This document shows, one piece after another, positions 25,004 through 32,820 of a DNA stretch of 64,000 bases (position 1 is its first letter; every line of letters starts with the position of its first letter). Where the stretch lies: NCBI RefSeq assembly GCF_026967985.1, contig NZ_JAPVBJ010000001.1, forward strand, positions 248,001-312,000, given 5' to 3'. A program made the position numbers and the translations under genes. This stretch comes from Modestobacter sp. VKM Ac-2984. GTDB taxonomy: Bacteria; Actinomycetota; Actinomycetes; Mycobacteriales; Geodermatophilaceae. The notes below the pieces were generated by a model. The model did no database searches. It saw nothing but the letters and a program-made list of their open reading frames with translations, and was not told where the DNA came from.

Positions 25004-26676
25004 TCACCGTCGACAGCACCGCCGACACCAGCACCGCCGACGTCGTCGTCATCGGCTCCGGGCACAACGGCCTGGTCGCCGCCTGCCACCTCGCCCGGGA
25101 AGGGCTGCGCGTGGAGGTGGTGGAGTCCGACGAGGTCCTCGGCGGCGCCGTCTCCACCGTGGAGCGCTGGCCCGGCGTCCGGGTCGACCGCGGGTCCAGC
25201 GCGCACGTGATCATCCGGCATAGCGGGGTGGTCGAGGAGCTGGAGCTCGACCGCTTCGGCCTGCGCTACGTCGACTGCGACCCCTGGGGCTTCGCGCCGG
25301 CACCCGCGCCCGGCGACCCCGGCCCCGACGGCCGGCCGCTGGTCTTCTCCGTCGACCTCGACGCCACCTGCGCCTCCATCGCCGCCGCCTGCGGGGACGC
25401 CGACGCCGCGGCCTACCGCCGGTTCGTCGAGGTCTGGGGCCCGCGCAGCGCCGCCGTCGTCAAGGCCTTCGGCGACCGCCCGGCGATGACCCGGCTGGTC
25501 CGGCACCTGTGGCCGGTCGGTGCCCCCCGCCGGGGCCAGCCCCGCACCCCGGGCGGGGAGATCGCCACCGACTTCCTCGGCTCCGGCGACGCCCTGCTCG
25601 ACCGGTGGTTCACCAGCGAGCGGCTCAAGGCGGCCCTGGCCTGGTTCGGCGCCCAGTCCGGCCCGCCCATGTCCGAGCCCGGCACGGCCGCGATGGTCGG
25701 CTGGGTCGCGCTGCTGCACGACGTCCCGCCCGGTCACCCGGTCGGCGGGTCGGGCGGGCTCACCCAGGCGCTGGCGGCGCGGCTGGCCAGTGACGGCGGC
25801 CGGGTCACCCTCGGGGACGGCGCGGCCCGTCTCCTCGTCGACGGGCCGCCCGACGACCGGCGGGTCACCGGGGTGCAGACGGTCTCCGGACGGCGGATCT
25901 CCGCACCGGTGGTCGTCGCCGCCTGCCACGTGCTGGCCACCAAGGCGCTGGCCGGCGACGACGCCCCGCCCGCGCTGGCCGAGGCCGACCCGCCGCTGGG
26001 CAACGGCTTCGGCCTGGTGCTGCGCGCACAGACCGATGCCCTGCCGAACTACCCCGGCGCGGGTGAGGAGGCGCTGCAGGGGCTGCAGCTGCTCTGCACC
26101 GACCGGGCCCAGCTGGCCCGGGCGCACGGCGACTGGCTGGCCGGCGAGCTCCCCCGGGAGCCGGTGCCGTTGGCCATGTCGTTCTCCGCGAGCGACCCGA
26201 CCCTCGCCCCGGCCGGCCAGCACGTGGTCACCGTCTGGGGCCAGTGGTACCCGTACGAGCTCGCCGACGGGTCGGACTGGGAGGAGATCGCCGACCGGGC
26301 CGCCCAGCAGCTGATCGCCGCGGTCGACCGGTACGCGCCCGGTTTCGCCGACTCGGTACAGCGGCTGTACGTCCAGACCCCGCTGAGGCTGGAGCAGGAA
26401 CTGTCCCTGCTGCGTGGCAACGTCATGCACGTGGAGATGAGCCTGGCCAGCATGTTCGGCTTCCGGCCCACCCCGGCGCTGTCCGGTCACCGGGTGCCGG
26501 GCCTCGGTGGGCTGTACCTGACCGGCGCCTCCACGCACCCCGGGGGCGGGGTCTCCGGCAACTCCGGGCGCACCGCCGCCCGCGTCGTGCTCGCCGACCG
26601 CCGGCCGGCAGCCCGGCTGCGAGCCGGGGTGACGAGCTGGGCCGGACGCCGGCTGCACCGGGGGACGGCGGGGTGA
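25000..26676 (+). CDS. CrtI/CrtD-like carotenoid FAD oxidoreductase with no standard start codon
   Basis: About 558 residues. The FAD Rossmann motif VVVIGSGHNGLVAACHLARE is only 15-24 codons into the frame, and the C-terminus GLYLTGASTHPGGGVSGNSG matches the phytoene desaturase/carotenoid oxidoreductase end motif. CruF-like and GT2 genes follow, as in pathways where a CrtD-type 3,4-desaturase acts after 1,2-hydration of an open end. No ATG, GTG or TTG lies in frame between the GNAT gene and the FAD motif. The best candidate is CTG 25000, overlapping the GNAT stop as CTGA after a GGGAAGGG purine run; GTC 25009 is another option. The family is firm; start and exact substrate are not. Confidence 0.83.
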   Translation: MITVDSTADTSTADVVVIGSGHNGLVAACHLAREGLRVEVVESDEVLGGAVSTVERWPGVRVDRGSSAHVIIRHSGVVEELELDRFGLRYVDCDPWGFAPAPAPGDPGPDGRPLVFSVDLDATCASIAAACGDADAAAYRRFVEVWGPRSAAVVKAFGDRPAMTRLVRHLWPVGAPRRGQPRTPGGEIATDFLGSGDALLDRWFTSERLKAALAWFGAQSGPPMSEPGTAAMVGWVALLHDVPPGHPVGGSGGLTQALAARLASDGGRVTLGDGAARLLVDGPPDDRRVTGVQTVSGRRISAPVVVAACHVLATKALAGDDAPPALAEADPPLGNGFGLVLRAQTDALPNYPGAGEEALQGLQLLCTDRAQLARAHGDWLAGELPREPVPLAMSFSASDPTLAPAGQHVVTVWGQWYPYELADGSDWEEIADRAAQQLIAAVDRYAPGFADSVQRLYVQTPLRLEQELSLLRGNVMHVEMSLASMFGFRPTPALSGHRVPGLGGLYLTGASTHPGGGVSGNSGRTAARVVLADRRPAARLRAGVTSWAGRRLHRGTAG

Positions 26677-27491
26677 CCGGCACGCTCCTCGCCCGCCGGC
26701 CGGGCACCGGCCCGGCGCCGCTGCCCTGGCTGCCCCTCACGCTCACCGTCGCGCTGCTGGGCACCGCGATCGCCTACCCGCTCAGCAGCGGTGCCGCCCG
26801 CGACGCGGTCAGCTGGGCGATCGTGCTGCTGGGCTCGGCGGTGTCGGTCAGCCACGCCACGGTCAGCCGCGGCGCCCGCACCGGTGCCGCGGTCTTCGTC
26901 GTGGTCGGCGTCGTCGCGGTGCTGTTCGAGGCCCTGGGGCTCCGCACCGGGTTCCCGTACGGCGAGTACGTCTACAGCGACACGCTGGGCCCGACCCTGC
27001 TCGGGGTGCCCTTCCTGGTGCCGCTGGCCTGGCTGATGATGGCGTGGCCGAGCTGGGTGCTCGCCGCCCGGCTGACCTCGCGGGTACGCGCCCCGCGGCG
27101 CCGGGCCGCCCGGGTGGCGGTGGCGGCCTACGTGTTCGCCGCCTGGGACGTGGTGCTCGACCCGCAGCTGGTGCAGGCCGGCTACTGGCGCTGGGCGCAC
27201 CCCGAGCCGGGCCTGCCGGGCATCTCCACCGTCCCGCTCACCAACCTCGCCGGGTGGCTGCTGGCCGGCCTGGTGCTGATGACCCTGCTCGACCTGCTCG
27301 TCGAGCGCACCAGCCGGCCACCGCGGATCGGGGACGTCGCACCGCTGCTGACCCTGGGGTGGATGGTGCTGGGCGGGGCGCTGGCACACGCCGGCTGGCT
27401 CGGGCTGCCGGGGTCCGCGGTCTGGGGCGTCGTCCTGGCGCTGCCGGTGCTCGCCGCCCTCGCCGTCCAGGAGCGGCGGCGACGGCGATGA
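26673..27491 (+). CDS. CruF-like carotenoid 1,2-hydratase (DUF422)
   Basis: 272-residue polytopic membrane protein with about seven helices. Family features include GLRTGFPYGEYVYSDTLGP, VPFLVPLAWLMMAWPSWVLA and AAWDVVLDPQLVQAGYWRW with the conserved acidic D-P pair. CruF enzymes add water to the psi end of carotenoids, for example on the way to myxol glycosides or bacterioruberin. The GTG overlaps the preceding stop (GTGA) and the stop overlaps the glycosyltransferase start (ATGA). Context supports carotenoid end-group modification. Confidence 0.85.
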   Translation: MTGTLLARRPGTGPAPLPWLPLTLTVALLGTAIAYPLSSGAARDAVSWAIVLLGSAVSVSHATVSRGARTGAAVFVVVGVVAVLFEALGLRTGFPYGEYVYSDTLGPTLLGVPFLVPLAWLMMAWPSWVLAARLTSRVRAPRRRAARVAVAAYVFAAWDVVLDPQLVQAGYWRWAHPEPGLPGISTVPLTNLAGWLLAGLVLMTLLDLLVERTSRPPRIGDVAPLLTLGWMVLGGALAHAGWLGLPGSAVWGVVLALPVLAALAVQERRRRR

Positions 27492-28654
27492 CCGCTTCCT
27501 GGCGCAGGCTGCTGCGGGTGTGCGCCGGGCTCTCGGTGGCGGCCGCGGTGCACGCCGCACTGAACAGCCGGCTCCTCCGCCGGCCGCCGGCCGTGCCCCG
27601 ACCGGCCCCCCGCCGGGTGACCGTGGTGGTCCCGGCCCGCGACGAGGCCGACCAGATCGCCGACTGCCTGGCCGCCGTGCTCGACCAGCGCGGGGTGCCG
27701 CACCTGCAGGTCGTGGTCGTCGACGACGGCTCCACCGACGGCACCGCCGACCGGGTCACGGCGGTCGGCGACGACCGGGTCACCCTGCTCCTTGCGACGC
27801 CACCCGCGCCGGGCTGGCTGGGCAAGCCGAACGCCTGCGCCCAGGGCGCCGCCACGGACCACCAGCAGGCCGACGACGTGCTGGTCTTCCTGGACGCCGA
27901 CGTCCGGCTGATGCCCGACGCGATCGCCTCGGCGGTCGCCCTGCTCGACGACGCCGGGCTCGACCTGGTCTCCCCCTGGCCGCGCCAGCTCACCGGCAGC
28001 GCCGCCGAGCGGCTCGTCCAGCCGCTGCAGCAGTGGCTGTGGGCCACCCTGTTGCCGCTGCACCTGGCCGAGCGGTCACCGCGACCGTCGCTGGCAGCGG
28101 CCAACGGCCAGTTCCTGGTGGTCCGCCGCGCGGCCTACGGCCGGGCCGGCGGGCACGCCGCCGTCCGCGGTGAGGTGATCGAGGACGTCGCACTGCTGCG
28201 TGCGGTCAAGGCCGCCGGGGGCCGGGGCGTCGTCGTCGACGGTTCGACGCTGGCCGCCTGCCGGATGTACGACGGCTGGCCGGGGGTCCGGGACGGTTAC
28301 ACCAAGTCGCTGTGGTCGGCGGTCGGCGGGCGCCCGGCGGCCGCCGTCGGGGTGGCGGCCGGGCTCAGCGCCGTCTGGCTGCTGCCGCCGCTGGCTGCGC
28401 TGACCGGCTCCCGCGCCGGGCTGGTCGGCTACGCCGCCGGGGTGGTGAACCGGGCCGTGGTCGCGTCCCGCACGGGTGGCCGGGCCTGGCCGGACTCGCT
28501 GGCGCACCCGGTGTCGATCGTCCTGCTCGACGTGCTGGTCGCCCGCTCGGTGGCCGGCCACCGGCAGGGCTCGCTCCGGTGGCGCGGGCGCACCCTGACG
28601 GCTGCCGCCGTCGACCAGCGGCCTGCGCCCCGAGCCACCATGCTGGGCCGATGA
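27488..28654 (+). CDS. GT2 glycosyltransferase, CruG-like
   Basis: 388 residues. GT-A features: VTVVVPARDEADQIADCL at the N-terminus, VVVVDDGSTDGTADR for nucleotide binding, VFLDADVRLMPD as the DxD metal motif, and EVIEDVALLRAVK as the catalytic ED. An N-terminal helix (about 7-24) and two C-terminal helices (WSAVGGRPAAAVGVAAGLSA and VWLLPPLAALTGSRAG) anchor it in the membrane, as in carotenoid glycosyltransferases of the CruG type. It is coupled to CruF upstream and to the selenoprotein gene downstream by ATGA overlaps. The sugar donor and exact acceptor cannot be deduced. Confidence 0.87.
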   Translation: MTASWRRLLRVCAGLSVAAAVHAALNSRLLRRPPAVPRPAPRRVTVVVPARDEADQIADCLAAVLDQRGVPHLQVVVVDDGSTDGTADRVTAVGDDRVTLLLATPPAPGWLGKPNACAQGAATDHQQADDVLVFLDADVRLMPDAIASAVALLDDAGLDLVSPWPRQLTGSAAERLVQPLQQWLWATLLPLHLAERSPRPSLAAANGQFLVVRRAAYGRAGGHAAVRGEVIEDVALLRAVKAAGGRGVVVDGSTLAACRMYDGWPGVRDGYTKSLWSAVGGRPAAAVGVAAGLSAVWLLPPLAALTGSRAGLVGYAAGVVNRAVVASRTGGRAWPDSLAHPVSIVLLDVLVARSVAGHRQGSLRWRGRTLTAAAVDQRPAPRATMLGR

Positions 28655-29319
28655 CGAGCAGCGACCTCCTCGCCCTGCGCACCGACGAGCGCGCCGCCCT
28701 CCTCTTCATCGGCCTGCGCGGCGACTGGTAGCCCTACTGCTGCGCCCAGGCGGTCCGTCTGGCCCAGTCCCTGCCCCGCGTCACCGCCGCCGGCGCCGAG
28801 GTGGTGCTCGCCTCGGTCGACCCGCCCGAGGTCCAGCTCGCGATGGACCACACCTGGCACCTGCCGTTCCGGTGGGCCAGCGACCCCGACGGCACCCGGC
28901 TCGCGAAGCCGCTGGACGCCTGGGACACCGACGCGTCGATCTTCCGGCCGGTCGTCGTCGTCGTGGCCCCGGACGGCCGCGAGGTGTTCCGGGAGCTGTC
29001 CCGGGACTTCACCGACCGCACCGACGACGAGCCGGTGCTCACCGCCATCGAGGCCCTCGGGCTCCCCGCGCTCCCCGAACCGGCGCCGTGGGCCCCGGAG
29101 GGTGTGGCCCCGCAGCCGTCCAAGCGCGCGTTCAAGCCCAGCTCCTTCATCCCCTACTTCCGCGCCATCCGGTTCAACACCATGGCGCTGAGCGACCGGA
29201 TGGTCGACGACCGGGACCGCGACCTGCTGGTCACCGAGCAGCGGATGGCCGAGTCCTTCCTCGGCGCCTTCGACACCTGGCGCGCCGAGCACCCGCCGGA
29301 CGGGCAGGGCCGGAGCTGA
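28651..29319 (+). CDS. Thioredoxin-fold (peroxiredoxin-like) selenoprotein with UAG-encoded Sec
   Basis: The frame opens at ATG 28651 (overlapping the GT2 stop), meets a single TAG at 28729-28731, then stays open to 29319: 222 codons in all. Residues around the TAG read LRGDW-TAG-PYCCAQAV. In peroxiredoxin- and thioredoxin-like proteins this is the active-site GDWCPYC, so the stop falls exactly on the first redox Cys (residue 27). IFRPVVVVVAPDGREVF downstream is the expected central strand of the fold. A hairpin with apical GGUCC follows at SECIS distance. UAG-programmed Sec insertion is known in Geodermatophilus and Blastococcus. I infer Sec27 in a UxxC redox site. A decayed gene or a sequencing error is possible but less likely. 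Confidence 0.85.
28740..28767 (+). promoter_or_regulatory. Candidate bacterial SECIS element
   Basis: Hairpin beginning 9 nt after the UAG. Upper stem CCAGGC (28746-28751) pairs with GUCUGG (28757-28762), including one G-U, around the apical loop GGUCC (28752-28756). Lower pairs CUG/CAG (28740-28742 with 28765-28767) flank a small internal loop. The loop G is 23 nt from the first base of UAG, against 22 nt for the GGUCU loop of E. coli fdhF. Size, position and the GGU loop all fit SelB recognition. Confidence 0.75.
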
Positions 29320-29350
29320 GCCCGGCGACCCGGTCGGCGACGATGGCCCG

Positions 29351-30007
29351 GTGACCGAGCAGAGCAGTCCGCCGCGCGTCTCCTTCGACCCGGCGGAGAT
29401 GGAGACCGGTGCCTTCTACCGGGTGCTGAACTCGGTGGTGGTGCCCCGGCCGATCGCCTGGGTCTGCAGCCGCTCGGCGGAGGGGGTGCACAACCTGGCA
29501 CCGCACTCCTTCTACACGGTGGCCTGCGTCGACCCGCCGGTCGTCCAGTTCACCTCGGTGGGCCGCAAGGACTCGCTGCGCAACGTCGAGGACAGCGGCG
29601 AGTTCACCATCAGCCTCACCCCGGAGGCGCTGTTCGAGCAGGTCAACGCCACCGCGACCGACTTCCCGCCGGACCAGAGCGAGGCCGAGCACACCGGGGT
29701 CACCCTGGAGCCCAGCGACCGGGTCACCACGATGCGGGTCGCCCAGTCGCCGGTGGCCCTGGAGTGCGTGCTGCACGCGACGCTGCGGCTGGGCGACAGC
29801 ACGGTGGTGTTCGGCCGGGTGGTGCACGTCTCGGCGTGGGACAGCGTCGTCCGGGACGGCCGGCCGCGGATCGAGCAGCTGCAACCGCTGGCCCGGCTCG
29901 GCGGCAACGAGTGGTCGACGATCGGCGAGGTCAAGGAGATCCGCCGGATCCCCTACCGCAGCTGGACCGAGGACCCGGCCATCGGCGACCGCCTCCGCGG
30001 GGGGTGA
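29351..30007 (+). CDS. Flavin reductase family protein (FMN-binding split barrel)
   Basis: 218 residues of the flavin reductase-like family. VLNSVVVPRPIAWVCSRSAEG, NLAPHSFYTVACVDPPVVQF and the phosphate-binding GRKDSLRNVEDSGEFTISL are characteristic. ALECVLHATLRLGDSTVVFGRV closes the barrel. Such proteins reduce or bind FMN for a partner, or act as oxidoreductases themselves. GTG 29351 lies 31 bp after the selenoprotein stop, so they may share a transcript. The partner is unknown. Confidence 0.87.
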   Translation: MTEQSSPPRVSFDPAEMETGAFYRVLNSVVVPRPIAWVCSRSAEGVHNLAPHSFYTVACVDPPVVQFTSVGRKDSLRNVEDSGEFTISLTPEALFEQVNATATDFPPDQSEAEHTGVTLEPSDRVTTMRVAQSPVALECVLHATLRLGDSTVVFGRVVHVSAWDSVVRDGRPRIEQLQPLARLGGNEWSTIGEVKEIRRIPYRSWTEDPAIGDRLRGG

Positions 30008-30036
30008 CGTCCGACCGGGACGGTGGCCCCGCTGCA

Positions 30037-30079
30037 GGGTCCCGGCGCGAGCTCGCGGGTGCCGGGCGCAGCGGGACCC
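30037..30079. terminator. Hairpin between flavin reductase and adoK genes
   Basis: Outer arms GGGTCCCG (30037-30044) and CGGGACCC (30072-30079) enclose a smaller GC-rich palindrome (GCGAGCTCGC). It lies between two convergent stop codons and probably terminates both transcripts. Confidence 0.6.
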
Positions 30080-30083
30080 GTCG

Positions 30084-31061
30084 TCAGCCCGGCAGGTGCG
30101 GGGCCACCTCGTCGGCGGCGTCGGCACCGAACGCCTCGGCGAACCGCTCCAGGAACGGCGCGCGCGGCAGCGTGTACTCCTGCGTGCCGATCACCTCGAC
30201 CGCGGCGGTGGCGACCGCGGACCCGACCTGGGTGGCGCGCTCGACGCCGAGCCCCCACTGGAGAGCGGCCACGAACCCGGCACGCAGTGCGTCACCACCG
30301 CCGGTCGGCTCCACCGGCTTGGTCTCCGGGACGGCGATCACCTCGATCGTCGCCTCCCCGGCCTGCTCGACCCGCACGCCCTTGGCGGCCTGGGTGGTGA
30401 CCCAGGTGCCCACCCGGGCGAGCACCTCGGCGTCGTCCCAGCCGGTCTTCTGCAGCAGCAGGGCGTGCTCGTACTCGTTGGTGAACAGCAGGTCGGCGCC
30501 GTCGACGAGCTCGCGGATCATCTCCCCGTCGGCCCAGGCCAGCTGCTGCGAGGGGTCGGCCAGGAACGGGTAGCCCCGCTGCCGGCACTCCTGCGTGTGC
30601 TGCACCATCGCCGTCGGGTCGTTCGGCCCGATGATCACCAGGTCCAGGTCACCGACGCGCGCCGCCACCGGGGCCAGCTCGATCAGCGCCGCCTCGGACA
30701 TCGCCCCGGAGTAGAACGACGCGATCTGGTTGTTCGCCGCGTCGGTGGTGCAGACGAAGCGGGCGGTGTGCTTCAGCTCCGACCAGCGCACGCTGCCGGT
30801 GTCCACGCCGTGCCGGCTCAGCCAGGCGTCGTAGTCGGCGAAGTCGTTGCCCACCGCGCCGACCAGCACCGGGCCCTGCCCCAGCAGCCCGAGCCCGTAG
30901 GCCATGTTCGCCCCGGCACCGCCGCGGTGCTGCACCAGGTCGTCGACCAGGAAGGAGAGCGAGACGTTCTCCATCTTGCCCTCGACGAACTGGTCGGTGA
31001 ACCTCCCGGGGAAGGTCATCAGGTGGTCGGTGGCGATGGAACCGGTCACGACGACGGGCAT
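30084..31061 (-). CDS. adoK: Adenosine kinase AdoK (PfkB family)
   Basis: 325 residues of the PfkB/ribokinase family. The N-terminus VTGSIATDHLMTFPGRFTDQF and SLSFLVDDLVQHRGGAGANMAYG closely match the mycobacterial adenosine kinase (Rv2202c), which phosphorylates adenosine to AMP in purine salvage. The anion hole and catalytic base lie in EPTGGGDALRAGFVAALQWG (Asp of GGGDA). The ATG at 31061 follows GGAGAGAG; the open frame upstream is noncoding. It stands between convergent and same-strand neighbours and may have its own promoter. A general sugar kinase is the alternative. Confidence 0.9.
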   Translation of the reverse strand: MPVVVTGSIATDHLMTFPGRFTDQFVEGKMENVSLSFLVDDLVQHRGGAGANMAYGLGLLGQGPVLVGAVGNDFADYDAWLSRHGVDTGSVRWSELKHTARFVCTTDAANNQIASFYSGAMSEAALIELAPVAARVGDLDLVIIGPNDPTAMVQHTQECRQRGYPFLADPSQQLAWADGEMIRELVDGADLLFTNEYEHALLLQKTGWDDAEVLARVGTWVTTQAAKGVRVEQAGEATIEVIAVPETKPVEPTGGGDALRAGFVAALQWGLGVERATQVGSAVATAAVEVIGTQEYTLPRAPFLERFAEAFGADAADEVAPHLPG

Positions 31062-31182
31062 GAGGGCGACTCTCTCCGGGGACGGCGGCCACCATCGGCC
31101 TGCGGACCCCGGCCGGGAACGGACGCCGGGGCGGGAACAGCGTAGGAGCCGCGGCACGTGCCCGCCCGTGGAGGTGCTGCGG

Positions 31183-31866
31183 TCAGTCGGCCAGCGCCCG
31201 GCGCAGCTGGACCCCGAGCTGCGCCGTCCCGATGACGCCCAGCAGGCAGCCGACCGCCGCAGCGCAGCCGACGGCGAGCACGACCGCGTCGGCGCCCGCC
31301 AGCTCCAGCTCCACGTCCAGGAGGGAGACGACCCCGGCGCCGCCCAGCCCGAGCGCCGCCATCGCCACCCGGCTGGGCCGCTCCCAGACCGAGACGGCCC
31401 CGGTCTCGTGCACGCCGGCCTGCCCGGCGCGGGCGCGCAGGTAGTCCGGCAGCCAGCACAGCGCACCGAAGGCGGCGGCCAGCCAACCCGGGGCGCCGGC
31501 GACCCAGAAGGCCACGGCGTAGCCGGCCTCGGTCAGCCGGTCGACGGCGGAGTCCAGCACGAACCCACGCCGGGAGGCGCGCCCGCCGGCGATGGCCAGG
31601 GCGCCGTCCAGGGAGTCCAGCAGGCCGGACAGCCCGATGAGCACGCCGGCCGCGATCAGCCAGGCCCCGCCCGCGGCGGCCGGCGCGATCGCGGCCACCG
31701 CGACCAGCAGCCCCAGCGCGGTGGCGGCCAGCGGGGAGAGCCGGGCCAGCGGCACCGCCAGGGTGTAGGCCAGGGACAACCAGCCGCGCACCAGCCGGCT
31801 CTCGGCCGGGTCGGTGCCCCCGTGCCAGCGTGACCAGGCCACCAGGTACTCGTCGCGGCTCAGCAC
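31183..31866 (-). CDS. CDP-alcohol phosphatidyltransferase family membrane protein
   Basis: 227 residues with about six helices. The CDP-OH-P motif is present as SLDGALAIAGG then GFVLDSAVDRL, keeping DG...G...D...D. The Arg expected shortly after DGxxA is displaced (DGALAIAGGRA), so binding-site geometry may differ. Family enzymes transfer a phosphoalcohol from a CDP-diacylglycerol-type donor in phospholipid synthesis; the acceptor cannot be told. GTG 31866 is used. It is divergent from the lipase gene across 58 bp. Confidence 0.82.
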   Translation of the reverse strand: MLSRDEYLVAWSRWHGGTDPAESRLVRGWLSLAYTLAVPLARLSPLAATALGLLVAVAAIAPAAAGGAWLIAAGVLIGLSGLLDSLDGALAIAGGRASRRGFVLDSAVDRLTEAGYAVAFWVAGAPGWLAAAFGALCWLPDYLRARAGQAGVHETGAVSVWERPSRVAMAALGLGGAGVVSLLDVELELAGADAVVLAVGCAAAVGCLLGVIGTAQLGVQLRRALAD

Positions 31867-31924
31867 GGTGTGCAGTCCACCACGAAGCGGGCAGCCCGGT
31901 GTCCGGAGCAGGGACAGTGGGCTG

Positions 31925-32737
31925 GTGCTCGCCGGCCTCTCCCCCGCCCGTCGTCGTCTCGCGCTCGCGCTGCTGGCGCTGGTCGCGGTGGTGGCCGTCG
32001 CGGCCCTCGCCGTCGCCCGGCTGACCGGCCCGGACGGCGGATCCGGGCCGGCCGCCGTCGAGGAGCTCACCCCGGGCCCGGTGCTGCTGGTGCCCGGGTA
32101 CGGCGGCTCGGTCGGCTCGCTGCAGCCGCTCGCCGACCGGCTCACCGCCAGCGGGCGGGACGCCACCGTCGTCCCGGTGCCGGGCGACGGCACCGGGGAC
32201 CTGGCCGCCTCCGCGGCGGTGCTGGGCACCGCGGTCGATGCGGCGCTGGCGCGCACCGGCGCCGGCAGCGTGGACGTCGTCGGCTACTCCGCCGGAGGGG
32301 TGATCGCCCGACTGTGGGCGGCCGACGGCGGAGCGGAGCAGGCCCGGCGGGTGCTCACCCTGGGCTCCCCGCACCACGGCACGGCCATCGCCGACCTGGC
32401 CGCCCGGTTCCTGGCCGCGGAGTGCCCGGACGCCTGCCAGCAGCTGACCACCGACAGCCCGCTGCTCGCCGAGCTGAACGCCGGCGACGAGACGCCGGCC
32501 GGCCCCAGCTGGGTGTCGGTGTGGACGACGCAGGACGAGACCGTCACGCCGGTGGCGTCGGCCGCGCTGGACGGCGCGCTCAACCTGCCCGTGCAGTCGG
32601 TCTGTGCCGACGCCGAGGTGTCGCACGGCCAGCTGCCCGCGGACGCGCTGGTGCAGTCGATCGTGCTGGCCCAGCTGGCCGCCGGTCCCCCGGTGCAGCT
32701 GGACCCGGCCGACTGCAGCCAGCTCCGCCAGGGCTGA
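31925..32737 (+). CDS. Secreted or membrane-anchored lipase (alpha/beta hydrolase)
   Basis: 270 residues. A signal-anchor helix (RRRLALALLALVAVVAVAAL) opens the protein. PVLLVPGYGGSVGSLQPLA supplies the oxyanion strand, VDVVGYSAGGVIARLW holds the nucleophile (S122), and TLGSPHHGTAIADLA is the lipase class 2 (EstA/triacylglycerol lipase) block. VSVWTTQDETVTPVASA likely carries the acid and VSHGQLPADA the His. Two pairs of cysteines suggest disulfides outside the cell. GTG 31925 was chosen because the signal helix follows directly; the longer frame overlaps the divergent neighbour. Confidence 0.85.
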   Translation: MLAGLSPARRRLALALLALVAVVAVAALAVARLTGPDGGSGPAAVEELTPGPVLLVPGYGGSVGSLQPLADRLTASGRDATVVPVPGDGTGDLAASAAVLGTAVDAALARTGAGSVDVVGYSAGGVIARLWAADGGAEQARRVLTLGSPHHGTAIADLAARFLAAECPDACQQLTTDSPLLAELNAGDETPAGPSWVSVWTTQDETVTPVASAALDGALNLPVQSVCADAEVSHGQLPADALVQSIVLAQLAAGPPVQLDPADCSQLRQG

Positions 32738-32820
32738 CGTCGTACCCGGGGGCCGACCGACCCTGCCGACCGGACCCTGCCGACCGGCTCCCCGGTCGGT
32801 GGCCACCTAGGGTCGCGGGC

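Noticed and set aside
28651-29319. Reading the interrupted gene as a pseudogene or as two separate short genes
   Set aside because: The only lesion is one TAG exactly at a catalytic Cys codon; the rest of the frame is intact with normal codon bias, and a SECIS-like hairpin follows. A nonsense mutation from TGC or TGT to TAG needs two base changes.
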